Of a stretch of 64,000 nucleotides of DNA, positions 53,301-62,066 are shown piece by piece. The DNA is from an uncultured Phycisphaerales bacterium. Its GTDB lineage: Bacteria > Planctomycetota > Phycisphaerae > Sedimentisphaerales > Anaerohalosphaeraceae. Made by a program: the position numbers and the translations under genes. Each line of letters begins with the position of its first letter. The first letter of the stretch is position 1. Where the stretch lies: assembly GCA_937868095.1 (NCBI GenBank), contig CALMLO010000041.1, forward strand, positions 62,001-126,000. The letters are read 5' to 3'. Below the pieces are notes generated by a model, which was not told the origin of the DNA, did no database searches, and worked only from the letters and a program-made list of their open reading frames with translations.

Positions 53301-53678
53301 CCAGGCCGGCCCAAGATAATGCCGAGGCGGCTGCGAAAGAAATGGAACCTTCACATCCCCTTCTGCATACTTTCGATACTCCCTCCTTAAATACCAGAAT
53401 CGGTCATAAAGAGACAAAACCCAAGGGGTTTCCTTGCTGATAGGATTGCCAAAACCCTGTGATTGGAGAATGCCGGGCAGACAAATCTCCTCCGTCAGAT
53501 TCTGAAGATACCATTGCTCTTGAAGCCCCACATCCTGCGGGTCTAAAGCAAACTGCCACTTCCCTTCCAGCGAAAGAACAGGATAACTATCTGCTCGTGC
53601 AAATCCGCTAATAAGAAAGGAAAGAAAAATGAACAAAATGGTTGTCTTTTGGTTCTCCCTGCCCAATCGCATCCCCAT
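50361..53678 (-). CDS. GH2 beta-galactosidase-like enzyme with C-terminal discoidin-type domain
   Basis: 1,105 residues, signal peptide about 1-29. The GH2 order is clear: sugar-binding jellyroll (SLEGKWQFALDP, WYQRDVEIPKKWKGRRVVLF), Ig-like domain, and TIM barrel with NHMRFHSFCPPEAAFEAADE, VLFSPSNEPAGRW (acid/base Glu near 444) and VPIIVHELGQWCAYPD (nucleophile Glu near 527). A middle domain (about 620-960) is unfamiliar. The last about 130 residues look like an F5/8 discoidin/CBM32 unit (NPASNVIDGNPNTYWFTG, LKIRALSGFGNDRTA). It likely acts on galactosides or uronides of plant or algal polymers, with GH97 next to it. Size and domain build match secreted planctomycete enzymes. Confidence 0.85.
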   Translation of the reverse strand: MGMRLGRENQKTTILFIFLSFLISGFARADSYPVLSLEGKWQFALDPQDVGLQEQWYLQNLTEEICLPGILQSQGFGNPISKETPWVLSLYDRFWYLRREYRKYAEGDVKVPFLSQPPRHYLGPAWYQRDVEIPKKWKGRRVVLFLERTRWLSTVWLDNRQIGSGDSLVAPHSFDLGILMVGTHWLTIRLDNRMLMDYRPDAHSVSDSLGSTWNGIAGRIEMISTAPVWLDDVQAFPDIQNKSVRLKVQIGNITSQAGKGTLTAEKVQVPVSWTAEGGQAELTVPLGKNAALWDEFNPVLHRLTVKLKGKNADDRKEIRFGLRQISTDGCDLLVNGRRSHFRGTHSGGDFPLTGYPATDVEYWRGLFQTCKEWGLNHMRFHSFCPPEAAFEAADEIGFYLQPEAGMWNAISPGTAMEQRLYEESERMLRAYGNHPSFVLFSPSNEPAGRWKESLPKWVQFYREKDPRRLYTTGTGWPLIDEPGPVEGADYLAVHRVGLRPVRGNRAWFGGNYLESVRGVNVPIIVHELGQWCAYPDFDIIPKFTGYLRPGNYEIFRDSAAQAGLLGKNEQFALASGHFQAACYKEEIEANLRTAGLAGFQLLDLHDYLGQGTALVGVLDAFWDQKGYISASQWRRFCNETVPLAVLKKRIFTSEDNFEPEIQIAHYGQNPLEKAGLYWRIIDKNDRICQEGGWTVDRIELGSALPCGKAAADLSKLAAPAEYRFVVGLSGTSFENDWKFWVYPTRLSQPQADVLITRSQTEAFEMLKKGGKVLWMPHYNQLRWESPPIGRLPIFWNRLMGPNWERFLGILCDPQHPALAGFVTDYYYDWQWENVFQPACRAIHIGALLAELEPIVQVIDDWHRNYPLAAIFECRVGEGKLLVCAADLESNLEQRPSARQLRYSLVKYMNGEKFDPKASVSIEQLQGLLFDNQIMMKLGAEIHTEWQAERNPASNVIDGNPNTYWFTGRAGREKQHPYELTVRFAAPVSMQGLVWMNRQDHREHEGDICEYEICFSDDGLVWSEPHRGRLESTFHPQEIDFGQVVRAGHLKIRALSGFGNDRTASVAEIAVVAAEETPDAERPQKPAVYKKAQTATEEMFEGGNVD

Positions 53679-54026
53679 TTCTCCCTAATCTGAATCCAGA
53701 TAATCTATTATTTCCCCTGATTTGCCGGCAGATATTTTAACTCGAAAAAGGCAAAAAGCCAGTGCGAACAAGACAAAGTTGAAAAACAACACATTGTCCA
53801 TATAGAGGACATAAAAAATCTTCGAAATCTCTCCCTTTGAGGCAATTTTTTCTATACAAAAGGGGCAAAAAATTATACAATTATATAGTTAGTTGCTTTC
53901 TTGAAAACAGCTATTCAAGATGTGGGGAAAGTTGCCGTTTGTTAAGGTTAAGTTCAAATCTGCCGATATAAGGTAAGTATCCAAAAACTATCCTTTTTCT
54001 CATCTAAGATAAGATAGGAGGGTTTT
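53679..54026. promoter_or_regulatory. Divergent intergenic region with a short inverted repeat
   Basis: 348 bases between the divergent GH2 and large CotH genes. It is AT-rich around 53800-53890 and contains a perfect 7-bp inverted repeat TCTTGAA/TTCAAGA at 53899-53920 and a smaller TGTCC/GGACA pair at 53795-53811. AGGAGGG at about 54014-54020 serves the GTG start at 54027. No convincing sigma-70 promoter pair was found. Confidence 0.4.
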
Positions 54027-57000
54027 GTGAAGCAAACTATTTTAGTCTTCTATCCGCTGCTTGTATTCTGCCTTTCAATTCCAGCAAAAGCAGAGCTTGT
54101 ACATCGCTATTCGTTTGCCACAAATGCAAATGATGCTATCGGGACCGCAAATGGTCTTTTGAGAGGCACGGCAACTATTTCTAACGGTGCCCTTGTCTTG
54201 GATGGCAATGGGTGGCTGCAGCTTCCCGCCCCAGACATTGCCATCAATACTTATCACAGCATTACCCTCGAGGCCTGGCTGACCCTGACTGTTTCCTCCA
54301 GCTGGAATCGACTTTTCGATTTTGGAGACTCTATGGGCACGACGGGCGGCTACTATCTTTTTTACAGTCCATCCGGCGGCGGTGGTTCTCGCTTTGCCAT
54401 TTCAACCGGCGGCTATCCTGGTTATAGTGCAGGGGAACAAATAGTCGATGCCACGATTCTCCCCACTGGTTCCAAAATCCACATTGTTTGTGTTTATGAT
54501 GGTATTAACCGGCAAATGAGAATTTTCCGCAATGGCTCTCTTGATGGATCAACAAGCAATATTACCTATTTGCTGGCTGACGTACACAATACGTTCGCCT
54601 ATATCGGGAAATCTCTTTATACTTATGATCCCCTTCTGAACGGCTCTATTGATGAGTTCCGCATTTACAACATCCCCTTTAATGCCTCTATGGCCCAAGC
54701 CAGTTACCAGGCCGGCCCGAATTCGCCAATCTCCACCTATTCGGTTCCCTCCGATCCTTTTCCTGCCAATGGGGGTATATGCGGGATTTTGCCAACGCTT
54801 ACCTGGACTTCAGATTCTTCTGCGGACATTACCGGTCATCGGGTCTATCTGGGAACAGATTTTCGCACTGTTCTGACGGCCAATCCATCTTCCACTGGAA
54901 TCTACCAAACTATTAAGTCAGCGGGCGATAGAACTTTTACTCCGGCCGGTGAACTGCAAATGAACCAGACCTACTACTGGAGAATAGAAGAGGTCACTGC
55001 ATCCGGCTATGTGTTCAGCGGGCCTATGTGGAGTTTTCAAACAGGAAATCTGAAGGCCCACAATCCATCCCCTGCATCCAGTACTGGCCGCATCTCCCCT
55101 GCCGGCGTCACACTCGCGTGGGAAGCCGGCTATGAAGCCATCGGACACCGGATTCTTCTAGGTACTTCTCCGACCGCATTGCAGATTTTAGAAGAAAATT
55201 ATCCGCAAACGACTTACCGTGTCGAACCGCTTGAGCAGGAAACAGACTATTTCTGGCGGATTGATGAGCACCTTGCCGGTGGCCAGGTGGTGGAAGGCGA
55301 CGTATGGCTATTCCGGACGATAGGCCCAATCCCGGCTTGCCTGGAAGGCGATTTGGACGGAAACTGCATTGTAGAAATGAATGATCTGCTCCTCTTCGCC
55401 CAACAGTGGCTCCAAAGTACAGACTGCCGCGGCTATGACTGCCCTGACATTTATGCCGATCAATTTGTAGATTTGGAAGATTTCTCTGCACTGGCAGCCA
55501 ACTGGCAAAATAGTCGAGATCCCTTGCTTGTTATCAATGAAATTCATTACCATCCGGATTCCAACAAAGAACCTGTCGAATTTATTGAGTTATACAACGC
55601 CGGCGCGCAGACCATCAACCTTAAGGGGTGGTATTTGGAAGATGCTGTGGACTACACCTTCTCAGAACCAGTTTTGATAGCGCCGGGTGATTTTGCGGTC
55701 ATTGCGGCTAATCCTGCTGCCGTTGCCCAGAAATTCGGCATCTCTGCTTACGGTCCCTGGCAAGGCAAACTCAGCAACGAAGGGGAACGTATTGTTCTGC
55801 GAAATGCCGAAGGCCGAAAAATCGACGAAGTAAATTACGGCAGCAATTTTCCGTGGCCGACAGCAGCCAATGGGGAGGGGGCTTCAATGGAGCTGATCAA
55901 TCCCTATCTGGACAACGATTTAGGAGGCAGCTGGCGGAGCTCCGGCTACAATCAGAACCGGCCGGAAGCGGCCTTCGGCCCGCCGACACCCAAAGCCCCC
56001 AACACGGTCTATGCCTATAATGCTCCGCCGCAAATCCGCCAGGTCCGGCATCAGCCCGCCCAGCCGCGCTCCGATGAACCCATTACCTTCACAGCAAAAA
56101 TTACAGATCCGGATGGCGTTACCGGAGTCAATCTCCGAGTTCAAATCATTCTGCCCGGACAGTATATTCCCGCTTATCTGCCGATACCCATTGCTTCTTT
56201 AATTGCCAATCCGCATCAAATTCAGCCGCAAAATCCGGCCTTCGAAGCATCGGCCAACTGGCTGACTATTCCAATGAAGGATGACGGCACAGACGGCGAC
56301 GCAATAGCCGGCGACCATATTTATACGGCTGTCCTGCCGGCACAGAATCATCGCACCCTCATCCGGTACCGTATCGAGGCCGCTGATACAAAGGGCTTCT
56401 CTGTTCGCACACCTTATGCCGATGACGGTTCGCTGAACTTCGCCTGTTTTGTTTACAATGGCGTACCGGATTACACAGCCGGCAAAGATTCCGTCCATCC
56501 GGAAGGGCCAGGACATGTGTATCCGTCAGAAATCCTTACCGCGGTACCGGTCTATCATCTGATTACCCGCACAGAGGATATCTATCAATGCAACGGATAC
56601 AACAGCACAGATCGAATCGAGCAAGGTTCAACCGACTATAATCTGCAGGAAGCCGGCAAAGTGTATAATTGGTCTGGAACCATGGTTTATGACGGGGAAG
56701 TATATGACCACGTCAGTTATCGGCTCCGCGGCGGCAACGGCCGATACAGTTACGGCACCGGCGGCAAACGCTCTATGAAGTTCCGTTTCAATCGCGGCCA
56801 TTATTTCCAGGCCCGAGACCTTTACGGAAACAAATTCCCCAGCCGATGGCAGCATTTGGTCACCGGCAAGATGTTCGGCAATCGCCTTAAGGGCCGCTAT
56901 GCTCTTAATGAAATTCTTGATATGACCCTATGGAATCAGGTCGGAGTGCCCGCACCGGCCGGCTGGTGGTTCCATTTCCGGGTGATTGATGCGGCTGAAG

Positions 57001-60000
57001 AGGCCCCTGCAACCCAAAACGGCCAGTACGAAGGCGATTTCTGGGGGCTTTATCTGGCATGGGAAGACTACGACGGCGCTTTTCTGGATAATCACGGAAT
57101 GCCCAAAGGCAATCTGTACAAGCTCTCAGACAAAATCTACGAAGGGCTTCGCCAGCTTCGCTATCAGGGGCCGGATGCCGTGGATGATGCCTCGGATTAT
57201 GAAAATATCCGGTGGAATCTGAACGCCAATGCCACTGCCCAGCAGGTTTATGCTTTTCTTGATACGGAAATGTGGGCACGCTATCACACTGTTGTGGAGG
57301 CGGTCAGACATTATGACGTCTTTTCCGGGCCGGATTGTTTTCACTGTCTAAAAAATTCGGCGTGGTATTTTTATCCGGACTACTCTGCCGAAAACCAGTA
57401 CTGGGGCCGCCTGTGGATTCTTCCGTTTGATGTCGACGATACATGGGGGCCGTTCTATAATCAAGGCATTGACCATGGAACGGCTGCCATTTTCGATCAA
57501 TACTATGTTACGGAAGGCCAGCCTGTTCAGATGACTATTCAGCCGGAAAAAGCCCCCATCAAACAGGCCTATCGAAACTTTATCCGGGAATTCAGAGACC
57601 TCCACTGGCAGCCGGAGATTATCAACGGAATGCTCGACGAATTGGCTTATTTTATTTCGGAACTTGTGCCGGCGGATCGGGACCGGTGGCGGTTGAATCC
57701 ACTGTCAGATGGGGCACGAGACGACGGTCCTCTGGAATCAATCGTGGCCGACCTGAAGAAATTTGCCTGGCAAGGCGGAAGCTGGGATGGAGACCCATGG
57801 TTTGGCGATCCTCCCTGGCCCGGCTCGGCAGCCAATCTGGATGCTTTAGCATCCGCAGAGGGAGATGCCGGGGCGATTCCCTATATGCCAACCATTACCT
57901 ATATCGGCACGGAAGGATATCCGCTCAATGACCTGCGGTTCCAGACCAGTCCCTTCAGCGATCCGCAGGGCAGCAGCACCTTCGGGGCGATTCAGTGGCG
58001 AATCGCTGAGTATCGTACAGAGTTTGCCGCTCCATCGCCTTCAACCGACTTGACACTTATTGAGCAGGAAAGCCAATGGCGCTATTTTAAGGGCACTCGG
58101 GAACCTTCCTCTTTTCTTGGAGGATGGAGGCAGCTCGGATTTAATGATGAGGAATGGCTGGTTGGACGAACTCCGATTGGGTATGGCGACGCTGTTGACA
58201 ATACTGTTCTAAATGATATGTATAGGAACTACACCAGCGTATATCTGCGCAAAACATTCGAAATTGAGGATATAAATCAGATTCAAACACTGAATCTGCA
58301 TGTGTTGGTGGATGACGGCTGCATCATCTGGATCAACGGAGTGGAAGTGGCTCGTCTCTACTGCAGCAACGGGGAGAAATATTACAACAGTCTGACTAAT
58401 ACTCCTTACCATGAAGCCGAGTCTTACGAAAAAGTAACATTGACCGCCCCCTCCGATTATCTGGTCAACGGCACGAACGTTATTGCCGTTCATGCCTTGC
58501 AGGTGAGCAGCGACAGCAGCGATTTCTCCATCGATGTGAGTTTAACTGCCGGTACATCTGCACCTGTTCGGCCGGCCCTTGCCTCCGAATCCAACCGCTA
58601 TGAAATTCAGCCGCTCTGGCTCAGCGAAGAAATTACCGACCCTGCCGGCCAAACCGTTCAAATCCCGGGTTCAGTTGTCCGGCCGGGCCGCACCTACCGG
58701 GTTCGAAGCCGAATGAAAGACAATACCGGCCGGTGGAGCCATTGGTCTGAACCGATTGAATTTACCGCCGGCGCAGCTATTGGTGCTGACCTGCTGAATT
58801 ATCTGCGGGTAAGTGAATTAATGTACCATCCTGCACCGGATCCGCTCGGACGATATGACAAAGAGGAATTCGAATTTCTTGAACTGACTAATATCAGCAA
58901 TACTCAAACACTGGATTTGAGTACTGTCTCTATCACCAACGGCATCACCTTCTCTTTCGCCGGCAGTGCGGCTGCCTCCCTGGCACCGGGAGATTATGTC
59001 CTGGTTATCCGAAACAAAGCGGCTTTCAAACTGCGTTACCCGGGCCTTTCTTCAAAAATTGCCGGTTCGTATTCGGGCAAATTAAGCAACGATGGCGAAA
59101 CCATCGATATTTCTGATACATGGAATGGAATGCTTATTTCCTTTACCTACAATGACGGATTTGGCTGGCCTCAGGCAGCAGATGGAGCGGGCCACTCGCT
59201 GGTCCCTGCCGGCTGGTGGACTATGGAAGATCAGCAGAAAGGAATCCTCGACTATAGCAGCAGCTGGCGGCAAAGCACCTATATCGGCGGTTCGCCCGGC
59301 ACGGCTGATCCAGCCCCCGAGGTCTCTTTGCTCATCAATGAGTTTATGGCCCATACAGACTTCAGCGACCCAATGTATCCGGAGTATGACAGCAATGACT
59401 GGATTGAACTGTACAATCCCAACGATTCTCCCCTTATCTTGGATGGACATTGGTATTTGAGTGATGAGATTGAAAATCTGAAAAAGTGGGCGATTCCGGC
59501 TCAAACGATCCCTGCCGGCAATTTTGTCAGTTTTGATGAAGTAACCGGCTTTCACAATCCTATTACCAGCGGTTTCGGATTAAACAAAGCCGGCGAAACC
59601 ATCTTTCTGTCCTATCTGCCGGATCTGACGGGCGTTGACCGCGTTGTTGACAATATCCGCTTCAAGGGACAGGAGAATAACATTTCCCTTGGGCGATACC
59701 CTGACGGCGGCTCTTACTGGTTCCCAATGCCCGGCACGCGAAATGCTCCCAATGCATGCCCCCTGGCCAATGTTGTTATCTCGGAAATAATGTATCATCC
59801 GACAGATGATGCAGGGGCCGAAGAGTATATTGAGATCCTGAATCCAACTAGTTCGAAGGTTAATCTTTTCAGCAATGACGGCTCCGGCAGCTGGCGGCTG
59901 GATAATGCCGTTTCGTTTGTATTTCCAGCAAACTTCTCTCTAAAAGCTGGCGACAGAATCGTAATCGTTCCCTTTGATCCAATACTTGACAGCAGCCGAT

Positions 60001-60314
60001 TGGGGGCGTTCGAAACCTTTTACGGATGTTCGCTTACAGCGGGTGTGAATGTCTTAGGCCCTTGGACCGGAAACCTTTCCAACGGCGGAGAACGGCTGGC
60101 TCTTGAAAAACCGCAGGCGTCGGATGATCCATTGAATCCAGCCGACCTTTCGTGGATTCTTATTGACCAGGTAACCTATAGTGATTACGACCCATGGCCG
60201 GTTGGAGCCGATGGAATGGGGCATTCCCTTACTCGGCTTTATCCATCCAATCCGGCAAAATCCGGCGATGATCCAACGAACTGGACAGCCGCCGAGCCGA
60301 CACCCGGCTCGTGA
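54027..60314 (+). CDS. Giant secreted LamG/dockerin/lamin-tail/CotH protein
   Basis: 2,095 residues, GTG start behind AGGAGGG, signal peptide about 1-22. In order: LamG (about 24-225, with TLEAWLTLTVSSSWNRLFDF and LLNGSIDEFRIYN), two FN3-like units (about 235-435), a dockerin-like pair (about 437-495: GDLDGNCIVEMNDLLLFAQQ), lamin-tail 1 (about 500-640), an Ig-like unit, a CotH kinase-like domain (about 830-1150: SYRLRGGNGRYSYGTG, GNLYKLSDK, ILPFDVDDTWGPF), a galactose-binding-like region (about 1340-1510), then lamin-tail 2 to 4 (about 1590-2080: VINEIHYHP-like repeats RVSELMYHPAPD, LINEFMAHTDFS, VISEIMYHPTDD). CotH phosphorylates spore-coat protein in Bacilli. Here the substrate is unknown; it converges with the VTC/DUF4956/HlyD/TolC operon. 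Confidence 0.85.
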   Translation: MKQTILVFYPLLVFCLSIPAKAELVHRYSFATNANDAIGTANGLLRGTATISNGALVLDGNGWLQLPAPDIAINTYHSITLEAWLTLTVSSSWNRLFDFGDSMGTTGGYYLFYSPSGGGGSRFAISTGGYPGYSAGEQIVDATILPTGSKIHIVCVYDGINRQMRIFRNGSLDGSTSNITYLLADVHNTFAYIGKSLYTYDPLLNGSIDEFRIYNIPFNASMAQASYQAGPNSPISTYSVPSDPFPANGGICGILPTLTWTSDSSADITGHRVYLGTDFRTVLTANPSSTGIYQTIKSAGDRTFTPAGELQMNQTYYWRIEEVTASGYVFSGPMWSFQTGNLKAHNPSPASSTGRISPAGVTLAWEAGYEAIGHRILLGTSPTALQILEENYPQTTYRVEPLEQETDYFWRIDEHLAGGQVVEGDVWLFRTIGPIPACLEGDLDGNCIVEMNDLLLFAQQWLQSTDCRGYDCPDIYADQFVDLEDFSALAANWQNSRDPLLVINEIHYHPDSNKEPVEFIELYNAGAQTINLKGWYLEDAVDYTFSEPVLIAPGDFAVIAANPAAVAQKFGISAYGPWQGKLSNEGERIVLRNAEGRKIDEVNYGSNFPWPTAANGEGASMELINPYLDNDLGGSWRSSGYNQNRPEAAFGPPTPKAPNTVYAYNAPPQIRQVRHQPAQPRSDEPITFTAKITDPDGVTGVNLRVQIILPGQYIPAYLPIPIASLIANPHQIQPQNPAFEASANWLTIPMKDDGTDGDAIAGDHIYTAVLPAQNHRTLIRYRIEAADTKGFSVRTPYADDGSLNFACFVYNGVPDYTAGKDSVHPEGPGHVYPSEILTAVPVYHLITRTEDIYQCNGYNSTDRIEQGSTDYNLQEAGKVYNWSGTMVYDGEVYDHVSYRLRGGNGRYSYGTGGKRSMKFRFNRGHYFQARDLYGNKFPSRWQHLVTGKMFGNRLKGRYALNEILDMTLWNQVGVPAPAGWWFHFRVIDAAEEAPATQNGQYEGDFWGLYLAWEDYDGAFLDNHGMPKGNLYKLSDKIYEGLRQLRYQGPDAVDDASDYENIRWNLNANATAQQVYAFLDTEMWARYHTVVEAVRHYDVFSGPDCFHCLKNSAWYFYPDYSAENQYWGRLWILPFDVDDTWGPFYNQGIDHGTAAIFDQYYVTEGQPVQMTIQPEKAPIKQAYRNFIREFRDLHWQPEIINGMLDELAYFISELVPADRDRWRLNPLSDGARDDGPLESIVADLKKFAWQGGSWDGDPWFGDPPWPGSAANLDALASAEGDAGAIPYMPTITYIGTEGYPLNDLRFQTSPFSDPQGSSTFGAIQWRIAEYRTEFAAPSPSTDLTLIEQESQWRYFKGTREPSSFLGGWRQLGFNDEEWLVGRTPIGYGDAVDNTVLNDMYRNYTSVYLRKTFEIEDINQIQTLNLHVLVDDGCIIWINGVEVARLYCSNGEKYYNSLTNTPYHEAESYEKVTLTAPSDYLVNGTNVIAVHALQVSSDSSDFSIDVSLTAGTSAPVRPALASESNRYEIQPLWLSEEITDPAGQTVQIPGSVVRPGRTYRVRSRMKDNTGRWSHWSEPIEFTAGAAIGADLLNYLRVSELMYHPAPDPLGRYDKEEFEFLELTNISNTQTLDLSTVSITNGITFSFAGSAAASLAPGDYVLVIRNKAAFKLRYPGLSSKIAGSYSGKLSNDGETIDISDTWNGMLISFTYNDGFGWPQAADGAGHSLVPAGWWTMEDQQKGILDYSSSWRQSTYIGGSPGTADPAPEVSLLINEFMAHTDFSDPMYPEYDSNDWIELYNPNDSPLILDGHWYLSDEIENLKKWAIPAQTIPAGNFVSFDEVTGFHNPITSGFGLNKAGETIFLSYLPDLTGVDRVVDNIRFKGQENNISLGRYPDGGSYWFPMPGTRNAPNACPLANVVISEIMYHPTDDAGAEEYIEILNPTSSKVNLFSNDGSGSWRLDNAVSFVFPANFSLKAGDRIVIVPFDPILDSSRLGAFETFYGCSLTAGVNVLGPWTGNLSNGGERLALEKPQASDDPLNPADLSWILIDQVTYSDYDPWPVGADGMGHSLTRLYPSNPAKSGDDPTNWTAAEPTPGS

Positions 60315-60392
60315 ACGGTCCATTCCATTTAAATTGAATAAGGAATGACAGCAAGAATGCCCTAGTGGTAAGGGGTACAGGCAGCTTTGTTT

Positions 60393-62063
60393 CTATTTCT
60401 GAGCAATTCCCGCCTCTCGAATCTCCCACAGGCCGTTCGGCTTAACCCAAAGGACTCCGCTGTCACGGTACAGGCCAAGAGCCGCTGCAGAATAATCAAA
60501 AACGGACTGAGCAAACAGCTGTTGGGCCTGAAAATAATCTTTCTGTGCATCCAGTACATCCCGGCTGTTTGCCCGGCTGTATTGAAGAAGTTCCAGCGTC
60601 TTGTCCAACCGCTGCTGGGCCAGTTCGAAGGCCTGCTTTTGAGTTTGATAGCGCTGACGGGCCGCCGAACAATCGCGATAGGCCTTGCGAACCTCCAGCA
60701 CAATCTGATCATTTAGTTTTTGATGATTTCTCAGCCGTTCCGAAAGAGCAATCAGAGCACGTTTATAATTGTTCTTTTCCGCCTCCCGATCCAGCGGAAG
60801 GTCCAGCCGAAGTGTGGCCTCATATCGATCCCGAATCCGCCGCAGATCGCCTGGGTCAGCCCCAAAAGCATACCGCCTCGAGTTATCGCTGGCGGGGCTA
60901 TATAAACCAACCAGTGTTAAATCTGTCTTCAAAGCATCGGCAGATACTTCCACCTGCCGCTGGGCATCCAGAGTCTGATCAAACGCATTGGCCAAATCCA
61001 GCCGCTGATTCAGAGCTGCCTCCACTGCGGCCTCTTCCGTCAGCAGAATTTCCTGCAAGCCGGACTGGAGAACGTCCCATTCATTTCGATCCGGCTCGAA
61101 ACAGCAGTCCGCCGGGATATTCAGCATCAGTTTCAGTGTATCCAGCTGCGTTTCATACATCTGGCGAGTCTGCAAATAGCTGTCCCAAGCCCGCAATTTG
61201 TCCTGTTCGGCCTGCTCAAGTTCAAAAGCCGGCAGCCGCCCGGCCTGCGTCAAAGGAGCTATTTTATCAGAAATGGAAAGCAATCGAATATAATACTCCT
61301 GGCTGTTCTTCCATTGTGTCTGATACAAAAGGAGGCGGTAATATTCTGTCAAAATCGAAACCAGAAAGGTCTGACGAAAACGGTTAAAACTCCGAATCTC
61401 ATAAAGGGTATTTTGTTCGGCCTGCGTGAGAGCTTCCAGCACTGCTTTGCGATCGGCCCCGCGCAGCAGCGGCATGGTAACAGCCGTTTGGAAGATTGTT
61501 TGCAGTCCGCTGCGGAAGTCTCCCGACAAAACATCCATATATCCGACGGAAAGGCCCCCCGATACAACCGCTCCGGAGGCAAGCAGTTTGCTGATGCCGC
61601 TTTCCTGAAGGGTTCCCGATCCTTCCCGATCCCCTTCCAGTACGTATCCTCCCGTCGTACGGCTAAAAGGGGTCCATTCATACAAATGCTGAATATCCCG
61701 CAAGTCCAACGTTGTCAGATAAAGCTGCTCTTTGGCAAGTTGATATTCATAGCTGCTGGTTACAGCCAGTTCGACGGCTTTGGAAACTGTTAAAATCCGT
61801 GTATCCTGGAGTTCTTGCAGACGCTCCTGACGCAGCTGAGGCGAAAAAGGTTCCACCTGATAATCCGCCTTGCTGCCGAAAGACTCATCCCATTTGCTCT
61901 CTATCAGCGAATAAACCGTCTCATCAGTCTGCCGACTCACATCCTGCGGCTTCAAAGAGCAGCCGCACAAAACACTTGCAAGAAGAATACACAAACCATG
62001 AATCCCTCCAAAACCCTTGCAAGCAGATTGTAAAGAAAGGATATCCATTGAGAAAATCATCAC
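60393..62063 (-). CDS. TolC-family outer-membrane efflux lipoprotein
   Basis: 556 residues. The lipoprotein-type signal ends in LLASVLCGCS (lipid-modified Cys about 32-34). The TolC fold is shown by two related halves with long helices: ILTVSKAVELAVTSSYEYQL and LDANAFDQTLDAQRQVEV-type segments, VVSGGLSVGYMDVLSGDFR, and QRYQTQKQAFELAQQRLDKT. Outer-membrane factors of this family pair with periplasmic adaptors to cross the envelope. It starts four bases after the HlyD-type gene and faces the CotH gene with a 79-base gap. Exported substrate unknown. Confidence 0.85.
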   Translation of the reverse strand: MMIFSMDILSLQSACKGFGGIHGLCILLASVLCGCSLKPQDVSRQTDETVYSLIESKWDESFGSKADYQVEPFSPQLRQERLQELQDTRILTVSKAVELAVTSSYEYQLAKEQLYLTTLDLRDIQHLYEWTPFSRTTGGYVLEGDREGSGTLQESGISKLLASGAVVSGGLSVGYMDVLSGDFRSGLQTIFQTAVTMPLLRGADRKAVLEALTQAEQNTLYEIRSFNRFRQTFLVSILTEYYRLLLYQTQWKNSQEYYIRLLSISDKIAPLTQAGRLPAFELEQAEQDKLRAWDSYLQTRQMYETQLDTLKLMLNIPADCCFEPDRNEWDVLQSGLQEILLTEEAAVEAALNQRLDLANAFDQTLDAQRQVEVSADALKTDLTLVGLYSPASDNSRRYAFGADPGDLRRIRDRYEATLRLDLPLDREAEKNNYKRALIALSERLRNHQKLNDQIVLEVRKAYRDCSAARQRYQTQKQAFELAQQRLDKTLELLQYSRANSRDVLDAQKDYFQAQQLFAQSVFDYSAAALGLYRDSGVLWVKPNGLWEIREAGIAQK

Positions 62064-62066
62064 GGC

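Noticed and set aside
54027..60314. Assembly artefact fusing several genes
   Set aside because: The frame is continuous for 2,095 codons, domain borders are regular and such architectures are usual in planctomycetes.
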